From: Lunularia cruciata
Lineage: Eukaryota > Streptophyta > Marchantiopsida > Lunulariales > Lunulariaceae
Direction of reading: 5' to 3'
Length of the DNA: 64,000 nucleotides
Assembly (NCBI GenBank): GCA_948567375.1
Contig: OX419761.1
Span: 1,552,501-1,616,500, forward strand
Shown here: in pieces, positions 45,801-58,345 of the stretch
Layout: each line of letters starts with the position of its first letter
How positions within the stretch are numbered: the stretch's first letter is position 1
Program-made: the position numbers and the translations under genes
Notes under the pieces: model-generated
The model's input: the letters and a program-made list of their open reading frames with translations, nothing else
Told to the model about the DNA's origin: nothing
The model's database searches: none

Positions 45801-48800
45801 TTCAGTCACGAGAGTAATGCGCTCCATGTTCAGCCAGATGTATCTACGAGAGGTCGTCTTGTAGTCTGCATCATTAATACATGCAGGTCTCTGATGTGGT
45901 AGAATGCATGCAGAATCCTTCTTGTGTTGCATCCTTCCTTGAAGTAAGTAGACGACTGAGTGTATTTTCGTGGCAGAAGTTGAACGTGAAGAATATTTGC
46001 GGTCTTGTAGGAGAAGAATCGAGGACAGTACATAATAAGTACCCTGAACTTTGGGCCGAGTTGAACCGCGAGTTCGCGGAAGAGTGGGAGACAAAGCACA
46101 GAGAGCTCAAGAAACGGAATGCACAGGAATCACAGCAACCAGAAACACTAGACGAAGATGATGACGAGGAGAACTTGGTCTTTTTTATGCGTGCGGGTTA
46201 CAGGGGAAGTCCTAAATCGAGCACGCTTTTCTGGGAAGGAGACCAAATGGTAAGCTGGCAAAGACACGACGGTATCAAGAGTGCTGTGACGGGACTTCTC
46301 ACCGGTGGGTTGTGCGGGTATTCCCTGAATCATAGCGATATTGGGGGATATTGCACGGTCAATCTTCCTTTGCTCAGGTATCGCCGAAGTGAGGAGCTTC
46401 TTCTTCGCTGGATGGAGCTCAACGCCTTCTCCACCATCTTCCGCACGCATGAGGTTAGATCATCCTTTACTTGTGTATGTAAGTAAGACCCCTGTGCCGT
46501 GCACAAAACTGAACAAACATTATGTGGAGAAGGAAAGATCAGACTCGTCGACATCTGAAGAAGACAGTTCAGTAAGACCAAGTGCAAAACTGGAATTAGA
46601 AACCTCAGATTCAAAATAAGCGATAGTACACGTAGATATCAATCGCTCATAGGAGGAAACCATGACCCTACTACCTATTGACTGACAATGTGAAGTTCAC
46701 CAATGAATTTTCTTCCTCGTAAGCCTAGGGAATGAACTTTTTACCTTGACAACTTGATCGAGACGCTAAGACGAATTCGCTGGATCCTTATTATGAGAGC
46801 CGAGGGTTCAGAATTTAGCTTCATATCCATGAGAATTTTACTGGAAGCTTGCTAGCTCAGGATGGATCGGTGCGTATACTCCTTAAAATGTCTCAAAATG
46901 ATCTGCAATGTCAACATATGTCCACAACAGCAGCAGCACAAGATAGTCAACAATTCTTGCCCGCGAAGAAGAGATAGCATGTGCCCTGCCAAGACATGGA
47001 AATAGCCTGATAATCAAGGATATTCAGAGCACTTGCTACTGCTGTTGAGGTCAAATGTTGGCGTGGCAGATGAAGCTTCAATGATCATTTCTGATTTTCT
47101 ATTCCACTTAAGGGGGAAAGAAGGCCATGGATATATGCGGAATCATAGAAGGACAATGCACCACCTTTCGAGCGAAGTGAATACCCATTGATGGTTGAGG
47201 CAGGTTACAAGACGTAACTTCCAGAAATTTCTGGTGGTACAGTTCGCCAGATGCGGATCGCAAGATTCGATGCAACCGACTTCTCATGAACCATCCAAAC
47301 TGGTTCCATGCTAGGGTGACACGTGGCTCTGTAGATAGGAGAGATTGAGGAAGATCTTGACGATGGGAAATAGGAGAATTGCTTGTTCTGAATGTGGACT
47401 CTTTGGAACTGTTAATAGTGGAGAAAGTTAAGAAAGTTCACGACCTTCATTTTGGACCCCGCAGCTGGATCTCGTTGCCCAAAGTTGCGTTCTGGAACTA
47501 CTTTAGATATGTGGCGAATCTCAAGAGAACTTTCGATTTCCTTATGCTGTGAATTGGATCACCTTTAGGTATCAAATAGGGTATAACAGAAATGGAATAC
47601 CTTGAATTTATGAATTTCCTGTTAAACTGATGACGGACTTCACAACTTCTAATTTTGGAGGTTCTCCGAGGTGTGAATTTGTGGATATGGGTGGGGATTG
47701 CTCCGGATTCTCGTGACATTCACAAATCTCCTCAACGAATCTGTAGTAACAAACATCAGTCTCAATTGAGTAGATACGTGGCACTTTGTAAGCACTGCCC
47801 TTGTGATGCTAATTCTGAAGATCTTCGGATATTATTTGTATTGCACAGTGACGCTTGAATGAACGTGTTTCTGACTTACAGGGAAATGCGCCTGGTGCGA
47901 ACAGCCAGTTCTACTCAAACGAGAGAACGATGAGGCATTTTGCTCGGTTTGCTAAAGTGTATAAAGCTTGGGAGTTTTATCGTCGTCATCTTGTCAAGGT
48001 ATATCAGCACTTTCTGATCTAATACTTGACATAATAGGAGATCTACATTAGCCAAAGTATTGTAACTGTCTTGACGGATTCTAACGAACAGCTGAGGTGC
48101 TGAGTGAGGTCTGTGACTTAGAGTAATCCATTGAGTTCCCTTGGGACTTCTCATGAGAAACTTGTTTATCTTACATGCATCTACCATATTTGACCTCCGG
48201 TTGGTCAAACATAGTACTTATATCCACTTTAGGTTGGGCAGCTGAATCGATACTAGCATCAGGTAGCGTCGTATCCACCAACGAGCATTTCCTCAGCTGA
48301 CGAGAACATGCGAGTTCAACTTCGACTGATAGAGCTCTTAACATTTCTGCAGAAGTTGCCGAATGAGCTGTTTCCTGTTTCCACGCCTTTGTCCCTAGTG
48401 ACCTTCTGCTGGATATGTTACCAAATGCATTACGATACAGTTTGAATCAGTTGTACTAATTGATTTCAGGTTTTGACTAGCTACAGAATTATCCTGTTCT
48501 TTGCATTCCCGGGTTATGACCTTCCATTCTGCAAGGTTTTTTTTTTTTTTTCCAGCTAGACAAATTTGCAAAATCAGGTCAATTGAACTCCTCTAACTTT
48601 TGGTAGATTGGAAGTAAGTAGGTCCAGTACGTTGCAGTTAATGAGTAAATTAAAAAAATCACGAACACAGTTCAGGACTATTGTTTACTTGTAGATGAGC
48701 AGAACAGTTTCCATGTAGCCGGAAAGGTATTGATGCAGATAGTCGTGATAAGCTAGTAGTATATTGAGCGTTGGAGCAAGCCTTGATTTGCTTTAGAATG

Positions 48801-49339
48801 TATGACAATAGTCATCTTGTATGCTAGAAGATTGGTGGTGTGCTGCGTTGGATAGAACTCGCTTCAACCAGACACAAATTCAACCTAAATTAATGACAGA
48901 AGCGCGAGTAATATACGTCAGTGCTTACTGCTTACTGACATTGAAGTGTGGAATTGACTACTTTGTGCAGGAGGCGGCAGAGATGGGTTTACCTGTGGTT
49001 AGACATCTGTTTCTGCACTACCCTCACGACCCGCATGTGCTGTCCATCACGTATGAGCAGTTTCTGGTTGGAAGTGAAATTCTCGTGGTTCCTGTACTGG
49101 ATCCAGGTCACAGTCGAGTCCACGCTTACTTCCCACGAGGTGATGAGGATGAGGAGTGGGAACATCTGTGGACGGGAGATGTTTATAGGTCGAGAGAAGA
49201 ATTTGATGGATTGGTCTCACACACCGGTTTTCGAGCTTGGGTCGATGCTCCTTTGGGTTTCCCTGCCATCTTCACAAAGGTAGGTTCTACTGTTGGAAGT
49301 ATGTTCAGAGATAATTTGATTAATGACAGAGTTCTGTAG
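42886..49339 (+). CDS. GH31 alpha-glycosidase, sulfoquinovosidase (YihQ)-like, 8 exons
   Basis: Exons: 42886-44264, 44492-44624, 44802-45017, 45169-45324, 45497-45749, 46011-46453, 47882-47998, 48971-49339. All introns are GT-AG and the sum (3066 nt) is 1021 codons plus stop. Retaining GH31 enzymes hydrolyse alpha-glycosides through a covalent intermediate. Order: N-terminal beta-sandwich domain, FFGFGEQFSHFDMKGKRVP, QDWVGQRKTS, nucleophile Asp in GWMADFGE (codon 45707-45709), acid/base Asp in EGDQMVSWQRHDG (46241-46243), NHSDIGGY, RTHEGNAPGAN across an exon junction, then the C-terminal beta domain. These motifs match E. coli YihQ rather than plant XYL1 or AGLU1. YihQ's sulfonate-site Trp and Tyr are kept, but the position of Arg301 is Gln (45205-45207). 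A Ser/Gly/Arg-rich insert (about 43860-44090) and an acidic insert in exon six lengthen it. No signal peptide seen. The start is the first ATG in frame, followed by an N-terminal NNPFP motif; exon eight reads through a GT at 49280 to its stop. Confidence 0.9.
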
Positions 49340-52300
49340 GAAAGGTGACTGCAGTCCAAGTCCTCATTCCTTCTAGTTTCTTGGGTAATAACGGCATTTG
49401 TCCCGAGGAACACCCAGGTTGTAGCATAAGGCTTTGGTTCAAGCTGTAATTAATTTTTTGGAAGCTTGGTGATATCCTCGATCAAAATGTGTTCTCTGAA
49501 ACAGAAAACATGTAGGACGTAGGTTTCCGGCTTACCTCCACTTGTGGTAGTTATAACTGTAAAGTAAGTCCCAGAAGATGACCCTTTGGTTGTCTTTGAT
49601 GTACGAAAACGTACAGCTTGGTGGCAGGAGTAATTTAGTGTAGGCGAAATCTTGTATGAAATCTATTTTTTGCCTTCGCATATTGCAGTGCAGCAGTCAC
49701 TGTGGCTTTGCAATGTCAAGCGCATCTACTGCCACACAGCAACGTGAAGCGTACTGTTAATAATACATTCTCAAGTGATGTTCTTCTCCTTGACTTCGAC
49801 CCTGTGTCTAAACCACCGTCCATCAAGACTTGTGTATGCTGTGTGTTGGCAAGGCTCTTATGGCTTCCTCGTATACTGTTGCATGGATGATGAGTAATGG
49901 TTTCCTTCGAGACTTCTTTCTAGCTCAAGTTTGCGTTCTTCACTTCCTCGACGGGCCAATTGTAACAGATAACTTCTGGTTGCTTTGTGCACCTTGATGG
50001 TTGTTAAGGATTTGTTGGTGGGAGTTGCGTCTCTAATCGTAGGTTCCTCGCCTGAAAAGAGTAGGGACGCTTTATTATTGTATGTTTTCTTTCACTTGGT
50101 TGAAATATTCCGCCTCACCTCTACGAAGTCTCTTGTTGCGTATTCGTAGTTGATTACAGTGTGTGTGAAGCCCGTGAGAGAATGACGGTCTTGCACATTT
50201 GCGGTAACTGGCATCTTGCTAGAGAAACGATTGGTATGGAACCTAGTCATTGTTCCAGTACATAAAAGGGGAAGAGTGGCACGGGCATCGATTAATCGGT
50301 CCTTGGAGAGAGCCACATATTTGTTTGACGCACTGTCCCAATTTCGTATACCAGGCCTTGCAGTGGAGTGTGAAAGAGTAGCCGGTACATCGCATTTTGC
50401 AAATGATTTACCACGGCCTCTGCAGCGTCACAAGTGATGTTGAAACATGGACGAATGTCTGCGCTGACTTCCTCTCGACATCCACTTTAAGGAAAAGGAA
50501 TTTCCATGAGAAAGCTTTTGACTCGATCTCTTCTTCCAGCAACATTGTAAAATCCCACGGCCAGATGTCGAGTGGTCATAACGATTAAACCTGGCCCACC
50601 CCACGTGATGGATGCAACTGAGGAGTATTTTGGGAAAGTGGTCAAGTGAGGATTTCAACCTTTGACACTAGCGTCGAAGTTATCTTTTTTCTTTTTTTTT
50701 TCTCTTTTTTTTAAGTTATCCGCACAGAACTTTACTGCAGCGCCAAGCCTGAAGAAGAAGCGTTACCTGAATTGTGGACTTTCTTGGCAGATACTTTCTG
50801 GTTTTACAGACCAAATTCCTTACCCTTTTCGTGCGATACATGTACGGTCCAAGAGAACTCCCCCAGCCGAGGTTATGCTAACTGCTAACTTGCGTAATTT
50901 TAACACTTTCGGGAAGTTATCGGAAACAAAGCGAATGGAAGAATAGATGCCATTTCTGTATCCGGGACAAGTACTTCGGGCAGTGTTGGGTCTTACAGGG
51001 AGTCTTGCCTCGAGTATAAGTTATAAGAAGTTATAAGTGTATGACAATGTACAGGGATCCCCACGAGTTCGCAGTCTGTTGAAGTTTCTTTCTTCTGACG
51101 TTTTCAGTCCCTGGCGCAAAACACGGACAACTGCGTGCAAATTTGTAAATACCTCGAGGTCAGATCCGCCTCATGGTAGGGAAGCATTGGTCGTCTTGGA
51201 TCTACAAATGGAGGTAGTTACAAGGTCTCGAATAGAAGTCTCAATTCCAGAATCTAAAAGTCTAACTTTTGATCTTGAATTGTCCAAAAAGTTTGGAATA
51301 TTCTAGATTTAGTGAATACATAGAAAAGGATAATGTGCTTTCATAAAGAACTTGCCGTTTGACCTGTGTTTGAAAATGTCATCCGAAGATCGCAAATTTG
51401 AGACAGATGCAATACAAAGGAATCTTCATCATCCTCAACATATCCAGTAACTAGTTCTGCTGGAGATGAACTGTCCCTCTCTTCCCCGAGGCTTATCTCT
51501 CGGCTATGGCTGTTTGACTTTGCAGTCTTTGGACCTGAATTACTAAATTAGCAATGTAATTTGTGCATGTGATCCAGACTTGAGATTTTAAAACTTCGGA
51601 GGTCATCTTTTGATTTGGCTAAAAGACATAATAACTTCCATTTTTCTTCTTCCTTTCTGTACTTTAATCTTACTCCGACAGTCCCGCCACTGGAATCGGT
51701 CTCAGTTTGCCTAATAATCGCGTGAGGGAATGTTTTCCTCCACTGCGCGCAGTCCTGCGCAACTGCATTGTAGGCAGTACCTAAAACGAATGAAATACAG
51801 GAGGACCCGGGGGCGTAAAGATAGTTCAACGAAGAAAATTTCGAACAGATTGTGCTCGGCTCTGGACAGTTCTCTCCATTTCGGGAAAAGTATGTTCAAC
51901 GTGAATAGATGCACAAATAATATGCCTTACACCGTAGATTACAGGCAGAATTGCAACTTAATTTGTACAATCTGCTTATCAAGCAAACTTCCTCCTATGA
52001 TTAGACTTACTTGGATTGCATCTGAAGAAACATTGTAGACCTGTACACAGGGTGGCAAATTGACGGTTAATAAGTTCTGAGCTCACAACGTCCAAAATCT
52101 ATCGACGACCGCCCTAATAACAAAGAACTCCTTCCAAGGATGACATTGATTCGCCTGAAATTGCATGTACGGGTTCTAGACTTCAGCAGTGTCCTGTATC
52201 TTCAAATACGCTACCGAATTCGCACATGACCATACACATTGGTTTCTTCCGACACAAGTCGAACTACGAAGCTGGCCATGCATTGATTAAATAGAAGTTC

Positions 52301-52750
52301 ATGGACCCAACACGACAGCCTTGCAATCAACCATAGACTTCACAGGCAGAAAAAAGGACGACCAGATCATCGTTCTTTCTAGCGTACATAGAAAATACAG
52401 TATTCCACACAAAATAAGCGCAATGAAGTGGCACTAGCCATCAGAAACCAACAGAGCTAATATTTGGCCGAAATGCGCCTCCAGATTAGGCAAACTTCTT
52501 ATGAATAGATAAATGTTTGAGCAGGTTTTATGAATCATGAACGATCATGGCTACCAAGTCTACAAATAAAAGCAAAAATAAGAATCGCTCCTAGTACGTC
52601 TACTTCTATGTGAGACTACGCTACTCCTAAGGCAGGGTCTGAAGGGACCCTTATGGAGCTGCTAGTGACATCCAAATCAAAGCTGGCCGATAGCGCTCCA
52701 ATTTCCTCCCTCCGATGAAATGTATGAAGAGGAGAGAGTTCATTGCGAAC
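49340..52750. other. Intergenic DNA after the GH31 gene
   Basis: GH31 3' UTR at the left. Short frames (49702-49890, 50216-50437, 51730-52038) show no recognisable domain. A T-rich tract lies near 50683-50713. Confidence 0.55.
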
Positions 52751-52751
52751 T

Positions 52752-52757
52752 TTTATT
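52752..52757 (-). terminator. Poly(A) signal candidate of the arabinogalactan peptide gene
   Basis: Minus-strand AATAAA about 235 nt past the stop codon. Confidence 0.35.
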
Positions 52758-52990
52758 CTCCGTTTCCTTTTCCTGTTATGTAATTTTTTTGGCCGTTCCA
52801 CCAGTCCTCAAGAAACCAGTCGACACGATTTTCTCAATGTAGTTAAAACAAACCCCAGAGCTGCCGCCTGGTAAGATACACACTTTCATCACTCAGCAAG
52901 CCTGTTCGTGGCCAACTTGTCCTCCAGTTCCATCGTCGCAGTTACAAGCTATGTCCCGATCCGGCGGAGTGACTTGCATCATAAAATTCT

Positions 52991-53188
52991 TCAAAGGTAT
53001 CTGCCGCCGGCAACGAAAGCAACCATACCGACAAGGGCAGTGGCGATGAAAGACGGAAGAAGGCCTGCAACTCCAGAATCAGGTGGACTGGGAGCCGGTG
53101 CATCTTGTGCAGTGGCACCCATGCTCATGGCCAACACCAGGGTGACGAAGACGGCGACTCCCATGGCTGACAATCCGTTTGAGGCCAT
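52991..53188 (-). CDS. Arabinogalactan peptide (AG peptide)
   Basis: A 65-residue core of a GPI-anchored cell-surface proteoglycan. Residues 1 to about 28 form a signal peptide (MASNGLSAMGVAVFVTLV...ATA). A very short mature part with the AG glycomodule follows (QDAPAPSPPDSG), whose Pro residues would be hydroxylated and carry type II arabinogalactan. The remainder is a hydrophobic GPI-attachment signal (GVAGLLPSFIATALVGMVAF). This three-part layout and length are typical of plant AG peptides. An in-frame upstream start at 53230 would add 14 residues before the signal peptide; ATG 53188 is chosen because it begins MASNG and the signal peptide directly. The exact GPI cleavage residue cannot be fixed. 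Single exon, own promoter. Confidence 0.88.
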   Translation of the reverse strand: MASNGLSAMGVAVFVTLVLAMSMGATAQDAPAPSPPDSGVAGLLPSFIATALVGMVAFVAGGRYL

Positions 53189-53494
53189 TTCTCCTGTAGT
53201 TACTTCTTGCTCAAATAAACAAATCTGCACTCAAATTCGAAACACTCAGGTTCACTCGAAAACGAGGATACTCGCGCTTTGGTTGACTCGAAGAATTCAG
53301 TTCGCTTGACAGAGGAAAGAAAGATGGAAGATGATAATGGCTATAGACAGCTAGACTGGAAGAATGCGGAGGGGCAGAAGAGAGAGATCTCGAAGCCGGA
53401 GGCTGAATGCAGGAGATGATGCAGAAGTGAGTAGTAGTGAAGACTAGATAGACAAGTAGCTTCGATTTCTCATTCTTTCCCTCTCGGTCCGGAA

Positions 53495-53502
53495 TACTTA
53501 TA
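53495..53502 (-). promoter_or_regulatory. TATA-like box of the AG peptide gene
   Basis: Minus strand TATAAGTA, about 305 bp upstream of the start codon; implies a 5' UTR of roughly 270 nt. Confidence 0.4.
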
Positions 53503-53543
53503 CGTCAAGCAGCTCGACTCGTTCCATGCTCTTCCTCCTGGAT

Positions 53544-53561
53544 GGATGGATGGATGGACCG
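53544..53561. repeat. GGAT microsatellite
   Basis: About four GGAT units just upstream of the AG peptide promoter. Confidence 0.85.
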
Positions 53562-53569
53562 GGCTTAAC

Positions 53570-54900
53570 ACATTGGTTGACGTCTTTCTCCGACGGCGGG
53601 CCCCTGCCTGCCTAAAAGCTCCACTTCGACCTCACGAGTCTTCGTCCTCTTCCGTCCCTTTCCCAACACGCAACGCTCACATTTTCAAATAGTCCTGTCA
53701 CATCGGCCAGCGAGAGACCTTCTGTTCCCATTCCATACCGCAAAAGTCCATGTTGATTCCCATCAAAGCGTCCAGCAAAAGATCTCTTGCCCATCAATCA
53801 AAGCGACATCAATCTATTAACTTTTCCATTCTTTCCTCTGTCCCGTACAAATTCTCAACTCGATTTGACCGATTGGCAACGCTGTCCTGTATGCTGTCCC
53901 TCTCCGCAGATTCCCCAATCTTTCCCCTCAAGGCATTCCCCTTCTCCGATTACTTACTTCTACATCAACGGATGCACACATGCTCGTATCTGATTCCAAA
54001 CCTTCAACGTCACATCCAGCTCGTCGGACAAGAACAACCTCCACGTTCTGGCAGATCCCTGTCCCCCGCTTGATAAAATAGACCTGCTATTAGCTTCTAC
54101 AACTCATGTAGATTCTGCCGGCAAACCCGCGATGCACCTCGGAACCATGAGCGGTGCGAAAGGACCGCTGCGCCGGTCTGACGGAGATCCACTATGTAAC
54201 GGAGTGGCGCGAGGACTGGTCCTCCACGTAACGAGCTACACAGCATAACATGGTTATGCCACTAAACTGCTAACATAACTCGTCATCATGATCGAAACTC
54301 GAAAGATTATCCATCAGAGCCCGACCTCAACCTCAACCTCCACGGACAAGCTGATGGTCTAATGATGCTGTTGCGTTGTTTCTTTTATGTGGAGGTTTTT
54401 TAGCACATTAATGTCGCAAATTTGAGCTATTAAGCGGACGGAGAAGGACTGAGCCAGACGTAGCGGGCAACTAGGGCCCGAACCGATTCTGGAAATGTGA
54501 GTTCAGTCCCGAAGTTGAAATCGGATGAAACATTTCTACGATAACTAAGTCACAATCTGGTGGCTTTCATAACAAGTTGCAACCATCGATACTACCGAAA
54601 CCAAATAAAGTGCGGAGTCCTATCCCGATTCATCTAAAGCACACCTAGGGTGTTCAAGTTCGTAGACTTTGAATGCCGATGCTAATATATTCTTTAGGAG
54701 CTGCAACCACTTGATTCGTCCACTTGTCACATTCTATACAAGTTTAGGGAGGAACTTTCGCCGCAGTCAACTTCTGCACATCATTTTCTTCTTAGACGCG
54801 GAATGGAGTCCTTCGCAGTAAACCTTGTGTACAGCATTTTCTTCTACTACCTCCCGTTCATCTTCTACGATCATATCCAATTATGATGTGAGCAAATTGG
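53570..54900. other. Intergenic DNA, no supported gene
   Basis: Balanced composition near 53600-54250, with an open plus frame (53750-54073) lacking any domain. Confidence 0.5.
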
Positions 54901-54904
54901 AGAT

Positions 54905-55060
54905 GTATATGCGAGAAAAAGGCGGTCACGTAGAACACATGAAAGATGGGAAGACCCACCAAGCCCGTAAAAGGGAGACATAAAAAGAAAACACCATCAA
55001 GCCCAACAAGGGAAAGGTAAAAGAGGTAAAGTGTGGCTAGACAGATCGATAGACATTATA
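54905..55060 (+). repeat. R1 dispersed repeat, partial copy
   Basis: Contains GTAGAACACATGAAAGATGG, GAAGACCCACCAAGCCC and AGGTAAAAGAGGTAAAGTG, matching the left half of R1 at 60.8-61.0 kb and the shorter copy at 4.5 kb. The core appears twice in slightly different form. Confidence 0.65.
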
Positions 55061-55579
55061 TGATATTCATAAAAATGTATAATATTATAAACAATTATAA
55101 TTTATAGTGATATGTTAAAAAATTCAATTTTATAATATTAAACATGAAAAATATTTATAATAACTAAAAAAAATATTTCAAGAAATCCCATACTTTATAA
55201 AACTTACTAGTCATGTTTTAAACCATCTGTGAATTCTTTACAGCTATGAAATTTTTACCTACAGAGATCTACTGGACTCTCGTACCCAACCCTCAAAACT
55301 CTTGCGAAATATCCGTAAAATCGCTTATGGATACGTATGAAACCCATACAAACTAAATCTGAAACCCCTTAATGATATGTGTTGAGTGCTGGTAGTTTGT
55401 CGCTCCAGTAACTTCGCAATAAAATACTGAAATATCTTCAAGATTGCTAGTAATTTCGACCACGGACGGATAAATCTCCGTCGCGATACGCGACCATAAG
55501 AGCGTAACAAACCTGAAGCCCGGGAGCCATGTCACCACTGTCAATGTCACGTGTACACCCGTCTAGCACCATACTCTAC

Positions 55580-55888
55580 TTAGGTTGCCACATCCGCTTG
55601 TAGTATTACCACGTCAGAAAGTAAGTGCGCGATATTTGAGTCATAACTCGTGTCGGACTCCACATCTGAAATGTTTAGGCGACTTCTTTTGTTGTGCTCG
55701 CGCTCGCGAAACTCGAAGTCAAGAAAAGCGCTACAGTATTGTGCATTTGGTGTCGGGTCGACATTGTAATGCGAAATCGTCAGAGTGAAGTCCTTAGCCC
55801 ATTTTACCCCCTCTGTCTTTCCCATCCTTCTTGTTGTCACATGCGGTCGCCGTCTCTCTCTTGAATGAGAATTTTTCGTTTGAACCAC
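55580..55888 (-). CDS. Hypothetical 102-residue ORF
   Basis: An open frame of 102 residues with a polar, charged composition (HSRERRRPHVTTRRMGKTEG, then DFTLTISHYNVDPTPN, EFREREHNKRSRLN, SDVESDTSYDSN). No recognised domain, signal or membrane segment. Its composition is more protein-like than neighbouring shadow frames, but there is no support beyond that. It could be a fragment of a dead element or chance. Confidence 0.2.
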   Translation of the reverse strand: MVQTKNSHSRERRRPHVTTRRMGKTEGVKWAKDFTLTISHYNVDPTPNAQYCSAFLDFEFREREHNKRSRLNISDVESDTSYDSNIAHLLSDVVILQADVAT

Positions 55889-56184
55889 TCAATTGATTTA
55901 CACTCCTGTCGTTCTCAAGCTCAATAGGAATTATCCATGCAGTCTAGCACCGGGACTGCAGGTCCTGCTCGATTGGTGTCTAAACGTCTTTGTCTTAATT
56001 TAGCAAGTTTGCCGCAATTCGCAAGCATTGAGATAGTAAGGTACAGTGCAGATCTACCCTAATTAGGGTGATGCGTATAATTCCTCCGAACTTTAAATGA
56101 ATAACTAATTTCTTGACTTACTTGGTCGACCAAGCATCAGTTTTGGGAAGTCCAATCAATCATGCAATGATAAATAGGACGCAC

Positions 56185-56430
56185 CTAAGAGATCCGAGCT
56201 TTGCAAGTTGTAAGATTTATAAAATATTGGATCATTTGGGTTTAGGGTTTAAAGTTTAGAATGATGGCTCTCCCAAGAATCACTTAGAATAATGGCTCTC
56301 CCATGGATTGCATTAGCTAATGCTCTCTATAGAGCATTGGACACATGTTACCTAAAGTATGCTACAAAATAGGAGAGTGAAAGTGATACACATGATATCT
56401 AATACGATAAGTTCTCATGTATTCCCTCAC
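56185..56430 (+). repeat. R1 dispersed repeat, right half
   Basis: Shares GCACCTAAGAGATCCGAGC-like, CTCTCTATAGAGCATTGGAC and a TGCTACAAAATAGGAGAGTG block with 61010-61180. Faces the inverted copy at 58040-58345. A short TTTAGGG-like run lies within it. Confidence 0.8.
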
Positions 56431-57642
56431 AAATGTGTTGAACACAAAGTTCATGACTCCATCTAACTCCAAGGCTATAGGAGCAAAGAGGCGACCTTGT
56501 TACATACCCTGATTACTTGGAGACTTTGCATTCTTATTCGCACATCCATGAGAATAAATAATCACTCTCTCCACAATTGCATTAGATTTAAAGTCTCTAA
56601 TCACAACATCTACCATGATCATATGATCATCTCGGACCAAGTAGAAATGTGTTTTGATACATATCGTTCACAGAAATAGAAATACTCTTTCTAAGTAAAA
56701 TATCTATTCTCTCCTGCCATAATATACACTATATCCCCTTAGCATCATGAGTAGTTATTCTCTATTTCCATAAAGACACCATGTTACATGGACAACCTTG
56801 ACGTCTTGTAAAACCACACTCATAAATGAATAACAGATATCCATGAAAGTGGACCAAACCTAGTGGCAACTCGGTACTTAGATCTTTACCTCACTAGGAC
56901 TACAACCGGTTACTAACATTCTCTAAGTAGGGGAGTAAAGCATGGAATGTACGAACTCCGTGATTTTTGTTATAATTTATTCTAATACTTCGAGTTTAAA
57001 CATCGCTCAATTCTAGAGACCAAATTAACCTGGTTACCTGTCCAAAAAGTACAGCATTCGATGTACCAGAATTACATCAGGTGATGTGAATACTGTATTG
57101 TCGATTCTACGTCGACGGAGAATCTAAATATATCACTGTTTCTTCTCTTTGTCATACTTGGCACCTCCTATGCAACTCTGACCACATCTAAATCGGCCTA
57201 CACAGTGTGGACGAAGCTCGAATATCGTGGGCCAACTGCGTCAACTTGCCGACTCCGTCAAGGAGGAAATTTGGTTCTAAGTTACTCTAACGCAAGTAAA
57301 TTCCAGGGTCCTATGAATCAGTTGGGCTTCAGATGCAGCATGCTCTGATGGAGTTGCAGGTCTGTTTTTCTATACAGATATGATATGAATAGGTACGCAT
57401 TTTAGACAGATTATGTTTTCTCATGAGTGTAAAATCCCTCACGAAGGGATGTTCGCTCGTTCCGGAATAGGACGCTAGTTTCATAATTTGGCTTTTGTAT
57501 ATCTGGAAACCGAATCGCAAGGATCCCAGAAGCTTCAATTTTATCGAGGAAGTGGTCCGATGGTATTAACGGTGTGCTCATGTATTTCGTGTTCTGATTA
57601 CATTTTGTTCCATTCATCTTCTCCATTAACCGTGGAGAGCGA

Positions 57643-58068
57643 ATGGAGTTTCAAGCACGGCCTGATAATGACTACAGTGTTTACCTTGAAGAGGAACCTC
57701 CCCATGGGAAAATCGTTCCAGCAACCTTCACAAGTCTATCAAGTAAAATGGTGCCCATTTTACCCCCTATGTCTTTTCCTTGTACCTTCACAAGTCAGGT
57801 GACAGTAGCTTATGTCTTAGTTATGGACCCTCCGCGATATACAGTTTTGGAGGGAGTGTTTACCCATCCCCCTGGATGGACGGCGAGTGCAGCAGCAGGT
57901 CACAAAGTCTCCAAGTATAGGGGTATGCAGCGATGTCACCTCTTTGTTCCTCTAGCCTTGGAGTTATATGGAGCGATGGACACGGCATTTGACACATTTG
58001 TAAGGGACTGCGCAAGAACTTATCATGTTAGGCATCAAGGGTATCATTCTAACTCTCATACTTTATAG
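57643..58068 (+). pseudogene. Hypothetical 141-residue ORF ending in repeat R1
   Basis: An ORF of 141 residues with PPRYTVLEGVFTHPPGWTAS and HLFVPLALELYGAMDTAF. The latter stretch feels like the C-terminal part of a transposon-encoded protein, but I cannot name a family. Its last codons run into the R1 repeat (58040-58345), so it may be the end of the frame of an R1-bounded element. An internal duplication of TACCTTCACAAGT-like sequence is present. Confidence 0.3.
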
Positions 58069-58345
58069 CATATTTTAGACAATATGTGTTCATTGCTCTA
58101 TAGAGTGCCGTGGTTGGTGCAATCCATAGGAGAACAATCACATTAGATGATGTTTCTTCGGATGCTCCCATTGTGGTTGTGTGTAGATGATACAGACTTG
58201 TATAGTTCGGATATCTTTGGCGTAATATGGTAGATTTCTCATATAGACTCTATTGGGGTTTAGCCCCATGTTACCTTTTTTGTCTCTCCCTTGTACGGCT
58301 TGATGGGGTCTTCCCATCCTTCGTTTTTCTAGGCGGTTCGCTTTA
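58040..58345 (-). repeat. R1 dispersed repeat, near-full copy
   Basis: Reverse complement matches 60900-61180: AAACATCATCTAATGTG, TCTATAGAGCAATGAACAC, AGGTAACATGGGGCTAAAC and AAGACCCCATCAAGCCG all recur in order. Confidence 0.88.

Noticed and set aside
49280-49700. Splice from the GT at 49280 to an AG near 49687 as a ninth GH31 exon
   Set aside because: The alternative tail has no GH31 likeness, whereas reading through gives a short conserved-looking end (VGSTVG...) and a stop at 49339.
53750-54073. 107-codon plus-strand frame upstream of the AG peptide gene
   Set aside because: No domain, Ser/Leu/Pro-rich random composition, no conserved start context.
56230-56255. Telomere-like TTTAGGG units
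   Set aside because: Only about two imperfect units inside repeat R1; not an interstitial telomere array.
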